DNA of 64,000 bases from assembly GCF_040939455.1 (NCBI RefSeq), contig NC_134120.1:56745001-56809000 (forward strand). Reading direction: 5' to 3'. This DNA is from Microcebus murinus (lineage: Eukaryota; Chordata; Mammalia; Primates; Cheirogaleidae). The translations under genes and the position numbers were made by a program. Under the pieces are notes generated by a model. That model searched no databases. It saw only the letters and a list, made by a program, of their open reading frames with translations, and had not been told where the DNA came from. Positions within the stretch are counted from its first letter, which is position 1, and each line of letters opens with the position of its first letter. Positions 10,961-23,401 of the stretch are shown one piece after another.

Positions 10961-11624
10961 GAAATTCCAGCTATACCCATTAATCAAGAAATGAACCCAA
11001 GAGAAGAATCAATCCACACTACATTGGACACAGGCTAAGATAGTCATAAAACTGCCTCCTTTCTAAGGTAGGCGAGTGGAAAAAAATAAATCATAGAACC
11101 TGTGCCAGTTAAGAAAGGATTTAGCTGCATGTGATAGAATAACACAAAATACCCGCAGATTAAGCAAGATAGGAATTTATTTTTCTCTCATGTAAAAGAA
11201 TCAAGGCAAGATCTGGTATACTGACCCTATGAATTAAAAAAAAATTAAAAAAAAAAAAGGAAACACAAAAATAATGAAAGCCTTCCAGCTCCTGTTGTTC
11301 TCTTCTTCGATGCTGACTTCCATCTTCAAAGTCATCTAGCCATTAACAGTATCTGTTACAGCTCCCGTCAGTCATTGCTTCCACGTTTCAAACAAGGAAG
11401 GGAAAAAAGAAGTGAAGGAAAGCCAAAAGGGTGCTTGCCCCAGACCCTTGAACAAGTAAGTCTTCTTGGAAGTCCTGTGCAACACTTACGTTTGCATCTG
11501 AGTGGCCTGAAATGTGTCACATGACCATATCTGTCTAAAAATAAGGGTGCTGGGAAATGCAGTCTTTTAGCAGGATACATTGCCCGGGCTTCTGAACCGA
11601 ACAAAAGGAAGGACAAATATTGGG
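10961..11624. repeat. Possible ancient interspersed repeat with A-rich tract
   Basis: Segments such as GATTAAGCAAGATAGGAATTTATTTTTCTC and GCTGGGAAATGCAGTCTTTTAG are reminiscent of an old mammalian dispersed repeat, interrupted by an A-rich stretch at 11235-11262. The family is not assigned and the boundaries are uncertain. Confidence 0.3.
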
Positions 11625-12720
11625 AACTATTGATTCTATAATTACCAGAACCTAAATAATCAAAAGAGCATGGTATTGGCACAAGTATAAATATATCCAT
11701 CAATGGAACAGAACAGAGTATCCAAAAACTGATGCAAACACATATAAGTCAGTTGGCAAAGGTTCCAAGATAGTTCAGCGGGAAAGAATAATCATTTCAA
11801 AAGTGGTTGCTGTAACAACTGGGTATCAGTTTGGGGAAAATATTAATCCCAACAATTCCCTCACAACATACATAAAAATTAATACAAAATGGACAGTAGT
11901 TCTAGATGTAATAGTTAAAACTCTAAAATTTTTAGGTAAAAACAGAATAAAATCCATCTGACATGAAGTCAATTAAGGATTTCTTTTTTTTTCTTTTTTT
12001 TTTTTGAGACAGAGTCTCACTCTTTGCCTGGGTTAGAGTGCCATGGCATCAGCCTAGCTCACAACAACCTCAAATTCCTGGGCTCAAGCAATCCTCCTGC
12101 CTCAGCCTCCTGAGTAGCTAGACTACAGGCATGCACCACCATGCCCGGCTCATTTTTTCTATATATTTGTAGTTGACCAATTAATTTCTTTCTATTTATA
12201 GTGGAGACGGGGTCTCGCTCTTGCTCAGGCTGGTTTTGAACTCCTGACCTTGAGCGATCCTCCTGCCTTGGCCTCCCAGAGTGCTAGAATTACAGGCATG
12301 AGCCACCACGCCCAGTCAAGGATTTCTTAAAGAGAACAGAAACCCCACAAACTGTTTTAGAAAAGTATGGTAAAATTGACTTAATTCAAACTAGAAACTT
12401 TGTGTTGTTCAATAGATACAGTTGGGAAAATGAAAAGGCAATGTATGGAGGGAGAGAAAATATTTGCAAAATACATATCAGATGAATGGCTTGGGTTCCA
12501 ATGTAGAGAAAAGTCTTACAATTTTTAATAAGGAAGAAAACCACCTGATAAAAAATGGGCAAAAATGTTGAACAGACACCTTATGAAAGAAGATGTATGA
12601 ATAGATAACAAAAACATAAAAAGCTGCTCAATACCATTAGTGATCAGGACGCGCACACTGGCAGACAGTATTATGGGTGGCCATCCTAGAATGGCAATCA
12701 CTAAAGGAAGCCAAAGAAAA
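11625..12720 (+). mobile_element. Old L1 (L1M-type), ORF2 3' region, split by Alu
   Basis: Matches the ORF2 C-terminal part: AGCATGGTATTGGCACAAG, ATCAATGGAACAGAACAGAG, and after the Alu AAATATTTGCAAAATACATATC, AAAAATGGGCAAA and AAAAGCTGCTCAATACCATTAG. All frames are broken. An Alu (11986-12317) is inserted in the minus orientation and is therefore younger. Confidence 0.75.
11986..12317 (-). mobile_element. Strepsirrhine Alu
   Basis: A complete dimeric Alu in minus orientation, T-rich tail at the left, starting GAGACAGAGTCTCAC and ending in the complement of the GGCCGGGCGCG head (here ACGCCCAGTC). The right arm contains the diagnostic strepsirrhine block AGTTGACCAATTAATTTC. It is flanked by the 11-bp duplication AAGGATTTCTT (11975-11985 and 12318-12328). 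Confidence 0.92.
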
Positions 12721-14729
12721 TACATATATAACTGGACCTGAAGAACTCTTTCAAACAACATTATCTCCTCCCACAATTTATTTCACCAGACAATATTGCA
12801 ATGCAAACTGCAGAGCCCAGCAGTGTTGAGAACATTTTGGTTCCACTGCTCAACTTTACCTATCAATCACCAAATCCTTGCCAGGATTTAGTACAGTGAC
12901 ACTGAGGGGCAGAATAATGTCTAATTATTCAACAGACTGAAACCTAGAGGGAGAGGATATTGTAGAAAGATTGCCTCATTTATAAAGTTAAACCATTTCC
13001 TGGAATGTGTTCAAAATGGCTGTTATTGAGCAGGGAGACCCTGGGGGCTGTGATCAAGCCATTTAGTTCTGCCCCATGTAAATAATCTAGCAGCGAGTTC
13101 TGCCCATACTGATGATCATGAATTGCAAAAGTGTACAATAGTGTACATTCTGGAATTCATGATTCTTAAATCACTGTCCTTAAAACAGATATCAACTATT
13201 ATTTGGAAAAATCCAGTGAAATGTTTCTAATATTGTTGCATAAGTTGTTTTAATTTCCTCATTATGCACTGTTGCTCAGTAGGTAATTAGGTAATTATAG
13301 GAATGCAATGTGCATTCTCTATCTATTTTTATTTCATCTTAATCTCTCTTAAGTAAACTGCTAACTTGTTTACACTCTCACTTTTTCACATAACCCTGGA
13401 TAAAATAAAATAAGTGAATATTCCAGAGTCTGAATGCAGAATAATCAAAATTCTGTCGCTGTTCTTTATCATTAATGCTCCCTTCCAGAAACTCGGTCAA
13501 CTATTCTCTTCTTAGAACTTCCAACAACCTCAACATTCAAGAAAATGAGTTTTCATCTCTCAATCTGAATCAACCACTCAAATAGTTTTCACAAGAGGGC
13601 CTCGTGAGCAGAGGATGGCACAATTCATAGACACAAACAAACTATCTCCCCAGATCTTCCTCACCACTCACCTGCCACCCAGCCCTGCTTCCCATCAGGC
13701 CTCTATGGCCTAGATAATCCTTTCCTCCTGTTCTTTGTCCCTGTTAGAGAAATCTCATTGCTGCCCAGTTGAATCTACCTTGTGCCCTGAATGGAAAATT
13801 ACTCTGAAAAGCAGCAACAAATAAGAAAAATAACTCATATGCAAAGAGCAGGAAAAAGTCCTCATCCTTGAAAATACTACATTGTATAAGGAACTGTCAA
13901 TAATTGCACTATCATTATGTGAAACCAAGGCACATCAGTGAGTCTTCTTTTTCCCTCAGACAGTAGAAAGTGATTGAATCTGCAATGAATAAAGCTATAA
14001 ATATGAGTTAACATCAATACTTAATGAATAAAAAGCTTGAAGGAAAAAAGATTTAACCCATTCAAAGCTCTCTTAGCCAAAAAGTGGTCAAAGAAAATCC
14101 ACTATGTGGAACCATGAAACAAATAACAAGCACTTAATAACTATTGAGCCAAATAGGACATTTTATAAATTTAATAATACACTAATTAGAAATTAATAAC
14201 AGTAGTGTTCAAAAAATGTGGCCTGCATAATTTTTGATTTGGGAAAAATATTGCTTTTTGTGGTCTAATATATCATTAATTTTTAAAATACATTCAATAA
14301 ACAATGGGGAGTCATTTTTTGTGTGTATAGGACAAAAAGTTTATCTGCTTTTATTAGAACAGCTTATACAGTTTAGTCAATTTGCAGTTATTTTATCAAA
14401 AATTCAGTAATTTAGCAAATTTTAAAATCCTCTATTTTCTTTACTACCTAAATGCTGGGAGAGCTATCTTAAAGTCTATCAATGCTAAGATATTTACTAA
14501 GATCTAATACTAATACTAAGATCTTTTGTTTATATAATTTAATTCAAGCTGTTTTAGCACAGACAGTATCATGGAAGTTATATTAACAAAACGAATTCTT
14601 ATTATTTTATTTTTAATTTGTATTTATTACATAATATTTAAGAAATACATAGTTGTAAATATAATACAACAAATGCCTGTGTACCACCAAATCAACTTGA
14701 AAACCAAACCAAATTCAGGTGCTTATCAA
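12721..14729. other. No recognised feature
   Basis: AT-rich sequence with no repeat family, exon or promoter recognised. Near 14480-14525 there are short repeats of the type ACTAAGATCT. Confidence 0.4.
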
Positions 14730-15754
14730 AAAAATAATCCATCACGACCAAGTGGGCTTCATTCCAGAGATGCAGGGATGGTTCAACATAAGCAAATCTA
14801 TAAATGCAATTCACCACATAAATAGCAGCAAAAACAAAGACCATATGATCTTCTCAATAGATGCAGAGAAAGCATTTGACAAAATTCAACACCCTTTTAT
14901 GATAAGAACGCTTAACAAAATAGGCATAGACGGGGCTTATCTAAAACTGATACAAGCCATATATGACAAACCCACAGCCAACATCATACTGAATGGGGAA
15001 AAATTGAAAACATTCCCACTTAGAACTGGAACTAGACAAGGTTGCCCACTATCTCCACTTCTATTCAACACAGTGCTGGAAGTCCTTGCTGGAGCAATTC
15101 TACAAGAGAGGGGAATTAAGGGTATCTAAATGGGGGCAGAAGAGATCAAACTCCCTTTGCTGATGATATGATATTATATCAAGAAAACCCCAAGGATTTA
15201 ACCAAGAGACTCCTGAAATTGATAAATGAATTCAGTAAAGTCTCAGGATACAAAATCAATACACACAAATCAGAGGCATTCATATACACCAATAACAGTC
15301 AAACTGAGAACCAAATCAAAGACTCAATACCCTTCACAATAGCAACAAGGAAAATAAAGTACCTAGGAATATATTTAACTAAGGAGGTAAAAGACCTCTA
15401 CAGGGATAACTATGAAACACTGAGGAAGGAAATAGCAGAGGACATAAACAGGTAAAAAAAACCATACCATGCTTGTGGGGCAGCAGAATCAACATTGTTA
15501 AACTATCTATACTACCCAAAGTGATCTACAGATTCAATGCAATCCCTATTAAAATACCAACATCATTTTTCACAGATATAGAAAAAATAATTTTACACTT
15601 TGTATGGAACCAGAGAAGACATATAGCAAAAGCAATCCTAGGCAAAAATAACAAAATGGGAGGCATCAATTTACCAAACTTCAAACTATACTACAAGGCT
15701 ATAGTAACTAAATCAGCATGGTACAGGCACAAGAACAGAGAAATAGACCAATGA
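14719..15754 (+). pseudogene. L1 ORF2 reverse transcriptase fragment
   Basis: Three successive frames (14719-15129, 15168-15455, 15473-15754) together cover the RT core. Visible motifs include [22 protein letters not shown] and [14 protein letters not shown]. The FADD catalytic motif falls at the frameshift near 15155 and is out of frame with the preceding segment, and another stop lies at about 15452. No activity is expected. Confidence 0.8.
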
Positions 15755-15811
15755 AACAGAACTGAGAACCCAGATATAAAACCACCCCTCATATAGCCAT
15801 CTAATCTCCTA
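14730..15811 (+). mobile_element. L1 internal ORF2 fragment with no 3' end
   Basis: Covers the reverse transcriptase core of ORF2 from the block encoding [11 protein letters not shown] to the block encoding HKNREIDQ, then stops at about 15811 with no 3'UTR and no A-tail. Sequence is close to the full-length L1 at 45147. A stop (TAA at 15127-15129) and a small deletion next to the FADD motif (near 15155) break the frame. The missing 3' end is unusual for a normal target-primed insertion and suggests later deletion or a non-canonical event. Confidence 0.85.
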
Positions 15812-16453
15812 AATTTTTATACCTTTGTTAGCTATGAATTCAAAAATAATGTAGTTTTATAGTGTACTTATCTAGTGGAATTTTGTGCATCAGCAAACAT
15901 AAATGACCTTGAAAAAGACCTTTTAAGTTACATAAATCCCCAGACCACATTTAGCAAATATAAGCAAATGCAGAAGAATATATGCAGTGTGAAACCATTT
16001 GTATTACATTTTAAAACAATAATTATACCTTATCAGTATAAAATAATCCTTTTTATTCTACTTAAGTGTTTTTGCATTGAATTATTTATCTTTTAATATT
16101 TAATATTCTGATGTTTGGTTTATTTCATTTCCATTTTCATGATTTATAAGTGTCCATATTTGTGCTTTTATCCTTTTTAAGGCAACTTTGCTTTAGATAT
16201 GTTTATTTTCACAAAATATTTTGTCTTATATCCAATGTGAAAGGCTTTGTCTTTTAACATGGTAGTTTGACCAATAACAAATGTAACAACATTTTATCTT
16301 CCTCTTTGCTTTTATGTTTTTGAATTTTCTTTCTGTTGCTTTTGTTTTTGTTCTCTTGCCAAATAAACTACATGATTTTTACATTTATCATAATCAGTGG
16401 TTTAATAGATTATGGATAGATAGATAGATATATTAAACAATGTTTCTTTTTTA
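15812..16453. other. No recognised feature; GATA microsatellite
   Basis: AT-rich sequence. A short (GATA)n tract lies at 16414-16430. Nothing else was recognised. Confidence 0.5.
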
Positions 16454-17729
16454 AAAATTTTTTTATTTCAGCATATTACAGGGGTAAAAATGTTTAGGTT
16501 ATGTATATTGCCCTTGCCCCACCCGAGTCAGAGCTTTAAGTGTGTCCATCCCCCACATGGTGCACACCACAGCCATAGGTATGTATATACCTATTCCCTC
16601 TTTCCCCCTCCCATCTGCCTGACATCCAATGAATGTTATTACTATATGTGCACATATGTGTTGATCAATTAATACCAATTTGATGGTGAGTACATGTGGT
16701 CCTTATTTTTCTGTTCTTGGGATCTTCACTTAGTACAATGGATTCCAGGTCTATCCAGGATACTACAAGAGGTGCTATATCACTGTTTTTCTCTTTTTTG
16801 TGTATGGCTGAGTAGAACTCCATGGTATACATATACCACATTTTATTAATCCACTCATGTATTGATGGGCACTTGGGTTGTTTCCACATCTTTGCAGTTG
16901 TGAATTGTGCTGCTATAAACATTTGAGTGCAGATGTCTTTTTTATAGAATGTCTATTGATCTTTTAGATAGATGCCCAGTAATCGGATTGCTGGATCAAA
17001 TGGTAGTTCTACTTGTATCTCTTTGAGGTATCTCTATATTGCTTTCCACAGAGGTTGCACTAGTTTGCAGTCCCACCAGTAGTGTAGGAGTGTTCCTATC
17101 TCTTCACATCGACACCAACACTTATTGTTTTGGGACTTTTTGATAAAGGCCATTCTCACTGGAGATGAGTGATATCTCATTGTTGTTTTGATTTGCATTT
17201 CCCTGATGATCAGAGACGTTCAGCATTTTTTCATATGTTTGCTGGCCATTAGTCTATCTTCTTTTGGAAAGTTTCTATTCATGTCCTTTGCCCACTTTTT
17301 GTTGGGTTGTTTGATTTTTTTTCTTGCTGATTTTCCTGAGTTCTATATAGATTCTAGTTATCAGGGATTTATCAGATGTATAGCATGTGAATATTTTCTC
17401 CCATTCTGTAGGTTGTCTGTTGTAGCTTCCTTGGCTGTGCAGAAGCTTTTTAATTTGATCAGGTCGCATTTATTTATTTTATTTTTGTTGCTGTGATTGC
17501 CTTTGGGGTCTTCTTCATAAATTCTTTGCCTAGGCAAATGTCTGTAAGAGTTTTTTCAACATTTTCTTCTAGAATTCTTATAGTTTCACGGCTCTAGGTT
17601 TAAGTCTGTTATCCACTGTGAGTTGATTTTTGTGAGAGGTGAAATGCATAGATTCTGTTTCAGTTTTCTACACGTGGCTATCCAATTTTCCCACACCATT
17701 TACTGAATAAGGATTCTTTTCCTCAGTGT
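16454..17729 (-). mobile_element. 5'-truncated L1
   Basis: Begins at the left with the complement of the L1 3' end (TTTATTTCAGCATATTA) and runs through the 3'UTR and ORF2 C-terminus to about 17729. The flanks ACAATGTTTCTTTTTTA (16437-16453) and ACAATCTGTTTCTTTTAA (17730-17747) look like a target-site duplication that has since gained small indels. Only ORF2 remnants remain (for example the 85-codon C-terminal piece at 16665-16922), all broken. Confidence 0.88.
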
Positions 17730-17747
17730 ACAATCTGTTTCTTTTAA

Positions 17748-18628
17748 GCTATTCAAAACTATACTTAATCTATATTTCTTAACCTATGCTTCTTATATTG
17801 TCATAGTTAAGACAAAAATAGTACATTTTGAATTCTCTTCTATTGAGTAGAATGTTTTAATTGCACTTTAATCTTTCCATCTATTCTTCTCTTCCCCCAT
17901 CATCAGACTTTATAAGTATAATTAAGAAGCTTTTAAATATTTTTATTACATGATTATTTTAAAATATAGATCTTCTTTGAAAAAACTATTTAACATTTGA
18001 ATTAGGTTTCTAAATCAGATGTGCAAGTGTTTTTGCTTATTTCCGTTGTTGAACTTGCCTCCTATTGGCCGTCCATTTCTTTGTGCTCATCTTCCCCCAT
18101 CTGGGGAATAATGCAAATTTATCTTTCAAAGAGATGGATAACCTTCAGGTATATGTGTGAGCATGTGTTTATTCTGCCTTGACACATTGAAAAGAGGAGG
18201 GCTAGGGTGTAATAAAGGACAAAACCCTTGAGTCACAGGCTTAGCCTAGAAGGTTCTGATGACAATGCCCCAGGGCAGCTTTTACCAGCGCATTTGAAAT
18301 GTCCAGGACAACCTGACTTTCTGTTTCTTTGTTGGAAATCTTTCTTCCTCCTTCCCCTCCCCAACCCCATCCTAAATGATTATAAATGCTAGCTTTATTC
18401 TCATAGTTAAAAATTTTGCCAGAGTATGTTTCAGCCTTTCATCTTGGCATCCATGATAAAACCTTTTAATCTATACATACAGCTCAGGGAAGCTGCTCTT
18501 CTCCACTGCCGTCCCTGTCATGTCCTTGATTATTGCTTCTGTTAAATTACCCCTCGTTGCTCTTCCAGCCAATTATCTCTGTCTTGGGTCTCTTTTCATC
18601 TTCATATATATACCATTTTATCCCACTG
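17748..18628. other. No recognised feature
   Basis: No coding or repeat identity recognised. It contains pyrimidine-rich patches (CTTTCTTCCTCCTTCCCCTC near 18340). Confidence 0.4.
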
Positions 18629-19153
18629 TGTTAATTTAGGATCTTTAAAATGGAGGCAACTCTGCAATGATTTAGGAGAGATGCAAGATGGAAATAAAGG
18701 TTTTATCACTTACAGGTCCTGGGGGGTACGCATCATGCCTGGAAACTGCACACACACCGAGGTCAGGGAATGTAGGTGGGTGATGGAGGGAATCTGTGGG
18801 CCAACACCTTTATTCAGGTCTGGGGTATTATGCAAACACCTTTTTTGGCGGGGGAGAGTTTTAATTGGTGGGTTTAAAGCAAGCAGACACAAGTTGCCAA
18901 GTCTGCTGTGACCGAGAGGTGGTCACTATGGCATATCTGCACAGTCCATGTGGGGTGTGGAGGTAAGTAGGGCCAGTCAAATAGATTGTTCTAGCTGCCC
19001 TATAGGGATGTGGTCACCAGGAAGCAGTTGTATAAGCAGATATCTGGACCGAACACATTAAGAAACTGGGATGAAGTGTAGAACTAGAAATTGTCTCAAG
19101 GGTGACTAAGCCTTGCTTCTAGAAACATATTTAAAATGTATGCTGAGGCAACA
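18629..19153 (-). mobile_element. Probable solo LTR
   Basis: On the minus strand it reads TGTTGCCTCAGC ... AAATTAACA, so its ends are TG...CA. An AATAAAGG signal (complement at 18809-18814) and a second AAAACCTTTATTTCC segment near the 3' end fit an LTR layout. No clear target-site duplication was found, so the exact ends and the family are uncertain. Confidence 0.5.
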
Positions 19154-22100
19154 TAAAATTATAGGAATTTATTATGTTCATGACTTTTATATCTTTGATT
19201 ATATTTTTCTGTATTTTAGGAGAGGAAATCTTCTCAAGTTTACCCTTCACATTTATTGATATTATTAATATCTTCTGTAGAACAAATTTTGGGTTTTACT
19301 TGCATTAATATGAATTTTATTCATAAAGTTTTGAATACCCTAGAAATTCTTCCTTATCTCATCTATCTTCCTCTTCATTTCTCTCTGTTGATATTTATCT
19401 CAGTTGTTGCCTCATTAGATTTCACTCCTTTTTTTCATAGAGGCTATATTTTCCCTTACTCTACTAATGATTACAAAGCTTTTTGAATCTTATTCTTGTG
19501 GATTTTTTTGATCTGTGCATGCCCTAAGATTCAGTTAGAATATTCTCTTTGCCTGGTTTTAAGGTACTTTTTCAAGGGCCCATGATATATCTTTTTTATC
19601 CATTTATTCATATTTAATAACCATCAAGTATTTTTCAATAAGCTGGGTTTATGGATATTGCTTTCTTCTACTCTGCCAACTCACATATATTAATATAATC
19701 TCCAATCATCAAATAGAGGCAGATGAGGATGGACACTAACATTTGTATATTTCCTTTGGTTTCAGTACTCAAGGATTTTGTACTCTATCACCCTACTATC
19801 TCAGAGCTACAATTAGTAGGAAAACTTTCAGATTATATCAGGCTTTACCTTCTGTGAATATACTAAAGTAATATCTTTCTTAGACTCTCTTTGCTTCTGT
19901 CTAAAACAAAAATGTAGTGCATTAAGAATTGTAGTCTTCAATATTGCCTAATACTAAGGCTTTTCTGTCAGTGACCCAACCCATAAGCACTTTTCCTCAA
20001 TAGACTATACCTCCATAAAGGCATGTAAATATCAGTGTTTTAGGATTTCATGATTTTCTTCAATGTAGAAAAATGGTGAAAAAGTGGGCTGAAGAGATAA
20101 TTGGGTTAGAAAGTCAACCATGGCAAATATCATAGATTGGATCATTCAACATCTGATTCAATTCATGTCTAGCTTGCCTTGCTATAATATCAAGATTGAG
20201 AAAGGTAGAAATCTCTTTTGCAATTAAGGTTTTCTATAATACCCACTTTCTACTAAGCAGATGTGCCCACACAAGAATTCTAAGGTAGAAGAAAGCAACT
20301 CAAGTGGACAACATGAAGAAAGACAAGGTCTTCCAGCAAGGGCAGAGTAAAGGGTGCTTGATATCTGCATTGGTTGTAGTAGAGTTTCCAGTTTCCAAAA
20401 CCTTTGGTCATAGGTGTCAAGCAGCACCCTTGGGGTTCTTCTAGAGTAGACTATATATTTTTTGAGAATTTTTTGATCCTGGCTCTGTAACATCTTTACT
20501 TAATTCCCTGGTACACTGTCATACCATTTTTCTTTTGTTATTTGTAAATGAAATACTGAAAGATATAGTGATTCATAGCAGATATGATTTGAAGCATTAG
20601 AACATTAAGAAAATGGGTATTTGTCATTGTTGGGGCGAAGGCAGTGTCACAAAAGGGTTAGTATTACCTATCTTCTGTGACCTCTTGGAATGAAATGCCT
20701 GTTGAAAGCAAGTCTTCAGCAAACTGAGTGGCTGCTGTGATGAGCTGTTGTAGGGAACAGTAGGGACACACGCACTGAGGTGGGCTGGCTGCTGCTAACT
20801 GTGCTAAAGAGGCTAGAGTAATAAAATAACATGGTCAGGACGCCACGTCTTAATTCAAGGCATAGAACTTCTAAAATTACTTAAAAGAATGCCTTGCCTC
20901 TTGTAGCGGATTTAGGTGATGCAGGCAAATATTATTGTTGAATTACAACATCACAGTCCATAGAATGAGAAATAATGAGACACCAAGAATTAGAAAAGAG
21001 ACATTTTGTAGAATTCCAATGAGTCTGAATACATCCAAATGTTAAACCCCAAGGAGATTCTCTTGTCGACAGAAGCAGCCTTCCCTCACTTGAATGACAA
21101 AGCTGATTTTGGCTTCTCTGAAGGCCCTGTAATAATTTCTTTTATGTTAGTTACCTTGTGAGAGAATGTCAACTCCCTTAATGCCTGCTCAGAGCGCCCT
21201 ATGTTGGAAAGACTCCAGAGTGCACGATTCTTACCTTAGTCCATGTAAATGGCACCTCCTAGAATTGAGGACGTGGTGCTATTATCCATTCCAACTACTC
21301 CTCTTTCCACAAAGTACATAATGTCAGATCCAAGAATACACCAGGGACCAACTATAAAATGAAAATAAAAATGATAATGGTACACACCCCAAAAATAATG
21401 GCATTTCTAGTTTAATTTATTTTGCAAAAATTTGCATAATCCTGAAGAGTATATAGGATTATCATAAACTTGATTAGGTATTAATTCCAATTCAGCTGCT
21501 ATGCCAATTTGAATATCTTTCCCGGAGTAAATCAACACACACCAGGTAAGTATGTAAGTAAGGTGCTCTTGACCTAGAAGAAATACTTTTCTGACATCCC
21601 AATAATCAGAAAACACCAGAATCCACTCTTCTTTCATTTTTCTTGAATATTGATATTATCATTTATGAAGTAACCTGTTGGACTACAGGGAAAGATGTTC
21701 TGTCCCTTACCTTTTATGACTCAGTAAAACAAAAAGGTCCTCAAAGTGTCTGCAGCTTACTGGGATGCTATATGGAGCTCATAGCATAAATAGAAAAATC
21801 ACAGAGAATGCCCCTGGATTTTGCAACACAGCTCTACTCTCTTCAGCAAGTAACTCCTCTTGTAAAATCCAGCTCTTGGCTTGCTAGTGAGTTCTGGTTG
21901 AGACAGAATGCAATCGAGTAATTTGGGTTGTGCTGAGTGAAATGGGTGTTTTCTGTTGCACCATACTGCAGCATCAGACATGGCTTGCAGACAACACCAT
22001 TGAGTGGAAGTGATAATATACAGGATCCTTATCCTGTATCCTATGTGATCTGGAATGTGCAAATTAATTGCATAAGCATAAAAGCCACACTTATGTCAAA

Positions 22101-22539
22101 GTAAGAACCTACCATTTAGATAAACTGTAAAATCTGGGCATAATACAAAAAGCTGGCACTAGAAGGCATAAGGAGTGTAGAAGCAGACATAGAGCAGTGG
22201 GAATACACACTTAGTGGAAGGTAGCGGTACAAGCGAGGCATCGTTTCCATGGCCTTCAGCTTGGCTTTAGCGGGGTCAGTATATGAGGCGATGCAGACAC
22301 CAGTGGAGAAACCTTAGACCTCTGACCTTGGGAATCAGAAAAGTGATCTTCAAAAACTGTTGAATAGAGTGGAAAAAACTTGGAATACAAAGAGTCCAAG
22401 AAAGGATTCCGAAATACACTTACCTACGTCTCTGAGTGACTTAGAATATCTCCACAGAATTGACTCAAAGCAACCTAGCTAGTGACAAGCAACCTAACCT
22501 GAGAACAGAGACACTATCTATTAATGTTTTCAGTTCAAG
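19154..22539. other. No recognised feature
   Basis: About 3.4 kb without a recognisable repeat, exon or CpG-rich region. The frames are short and look random. A small inverted repeat (ATACAGGA/TCCTGTAT, 22017-22039) is the only local structure noticed. Confidence 0.4.
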
Positions 22540-23010
22540 TCAACCAAGATAATTGCCTGCAAAAATAATACAAGCACTGGAGAAGATTTTACAATGTCCA
22601 AAATTACCCAAAATACAAAAAAACTAAGAAAATGGAACACATCTTTAAGACAGACATCAAACATGCATCACCCCAACATGCCTCAATATTAAAGCTAATA
22701 ATCAAGTATTTTGATGTGGCTATGATAAATATCCTTAATGAAGTATAACAAATACCCTTTTAATAAATTAAATTATAGGAAATCTCACATTAGAAATAAA
22801 AACAATAAAATGAACCAAGTGGAAATTCTACAACTGAAAAATAAAATCTATGAAATCAGAAGTGATCCTTCTAAAAACCCACTCTTGGCTTGCTAGTGGG
22901 TCCAAGGTGGTTGGGTTCTAGCTGGATGGATTTAATGGAGACAACAAGAGGAGGAAAGAGTAAGTGAATTTGAAGACAGATCAATGAACATGGTCCAGTG
23001 CAGAGAACAG

Positions 23011-23401
23011 TGCTATGGTTTGGATATTTGTCCCCTCTGACACTCATGTTGAAACTTAATCCCTAATGTGGCAGTATTGAAAGATGGGGCCTTTAAGAGG
23101 TGATTAGATGGTGAGGGCTCTGCCCTCATGAATGGATTAATACATTCATGGATTGATGGGAGAGGCACCTGTGGCTTTTTAAGAGGAGAGCGACCTGAGC
23201 TAGCATGCTCAGCCTCCAGCCATGGGATAGCCTGCACCACCTCAGGACTTTGCAGAGTGTCCCCACCAGCAAGGAAGCTCTCCCCAGATGCAGCTCCTTG
23301 ACCTTGGACTTCTCAGCCTCCATAATTGTAAGATTCTTTTTCTTTATAAATTACCCAGTTTTAGGTATTCTGTTATAAGCAACAAAAATCAGACTAAGAT
23401 A
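23011..23401 (+). mobile_element. MST-type MaLR solo LTR
   Basis: Starts TGCTATGGTTTGGATATTTG, continues with GGGGCCTTTAAGAGGTGATTAG and GCTCTGCCCTCATGAATGG, and ends ATAAATTACCCAGTTTTAGG followed by the CAGACTAAGATA-like end. This is the order of an MSTA/MSTB LTR. It interrupts the L1M. Confidence 0.85.

Noticed and set aside
22017..22039. 8-bp inverted repeat ATACAGGA/TCCTGTAT
   Set aside because: Short stems of this size are expected by chance in tens of kilobases.
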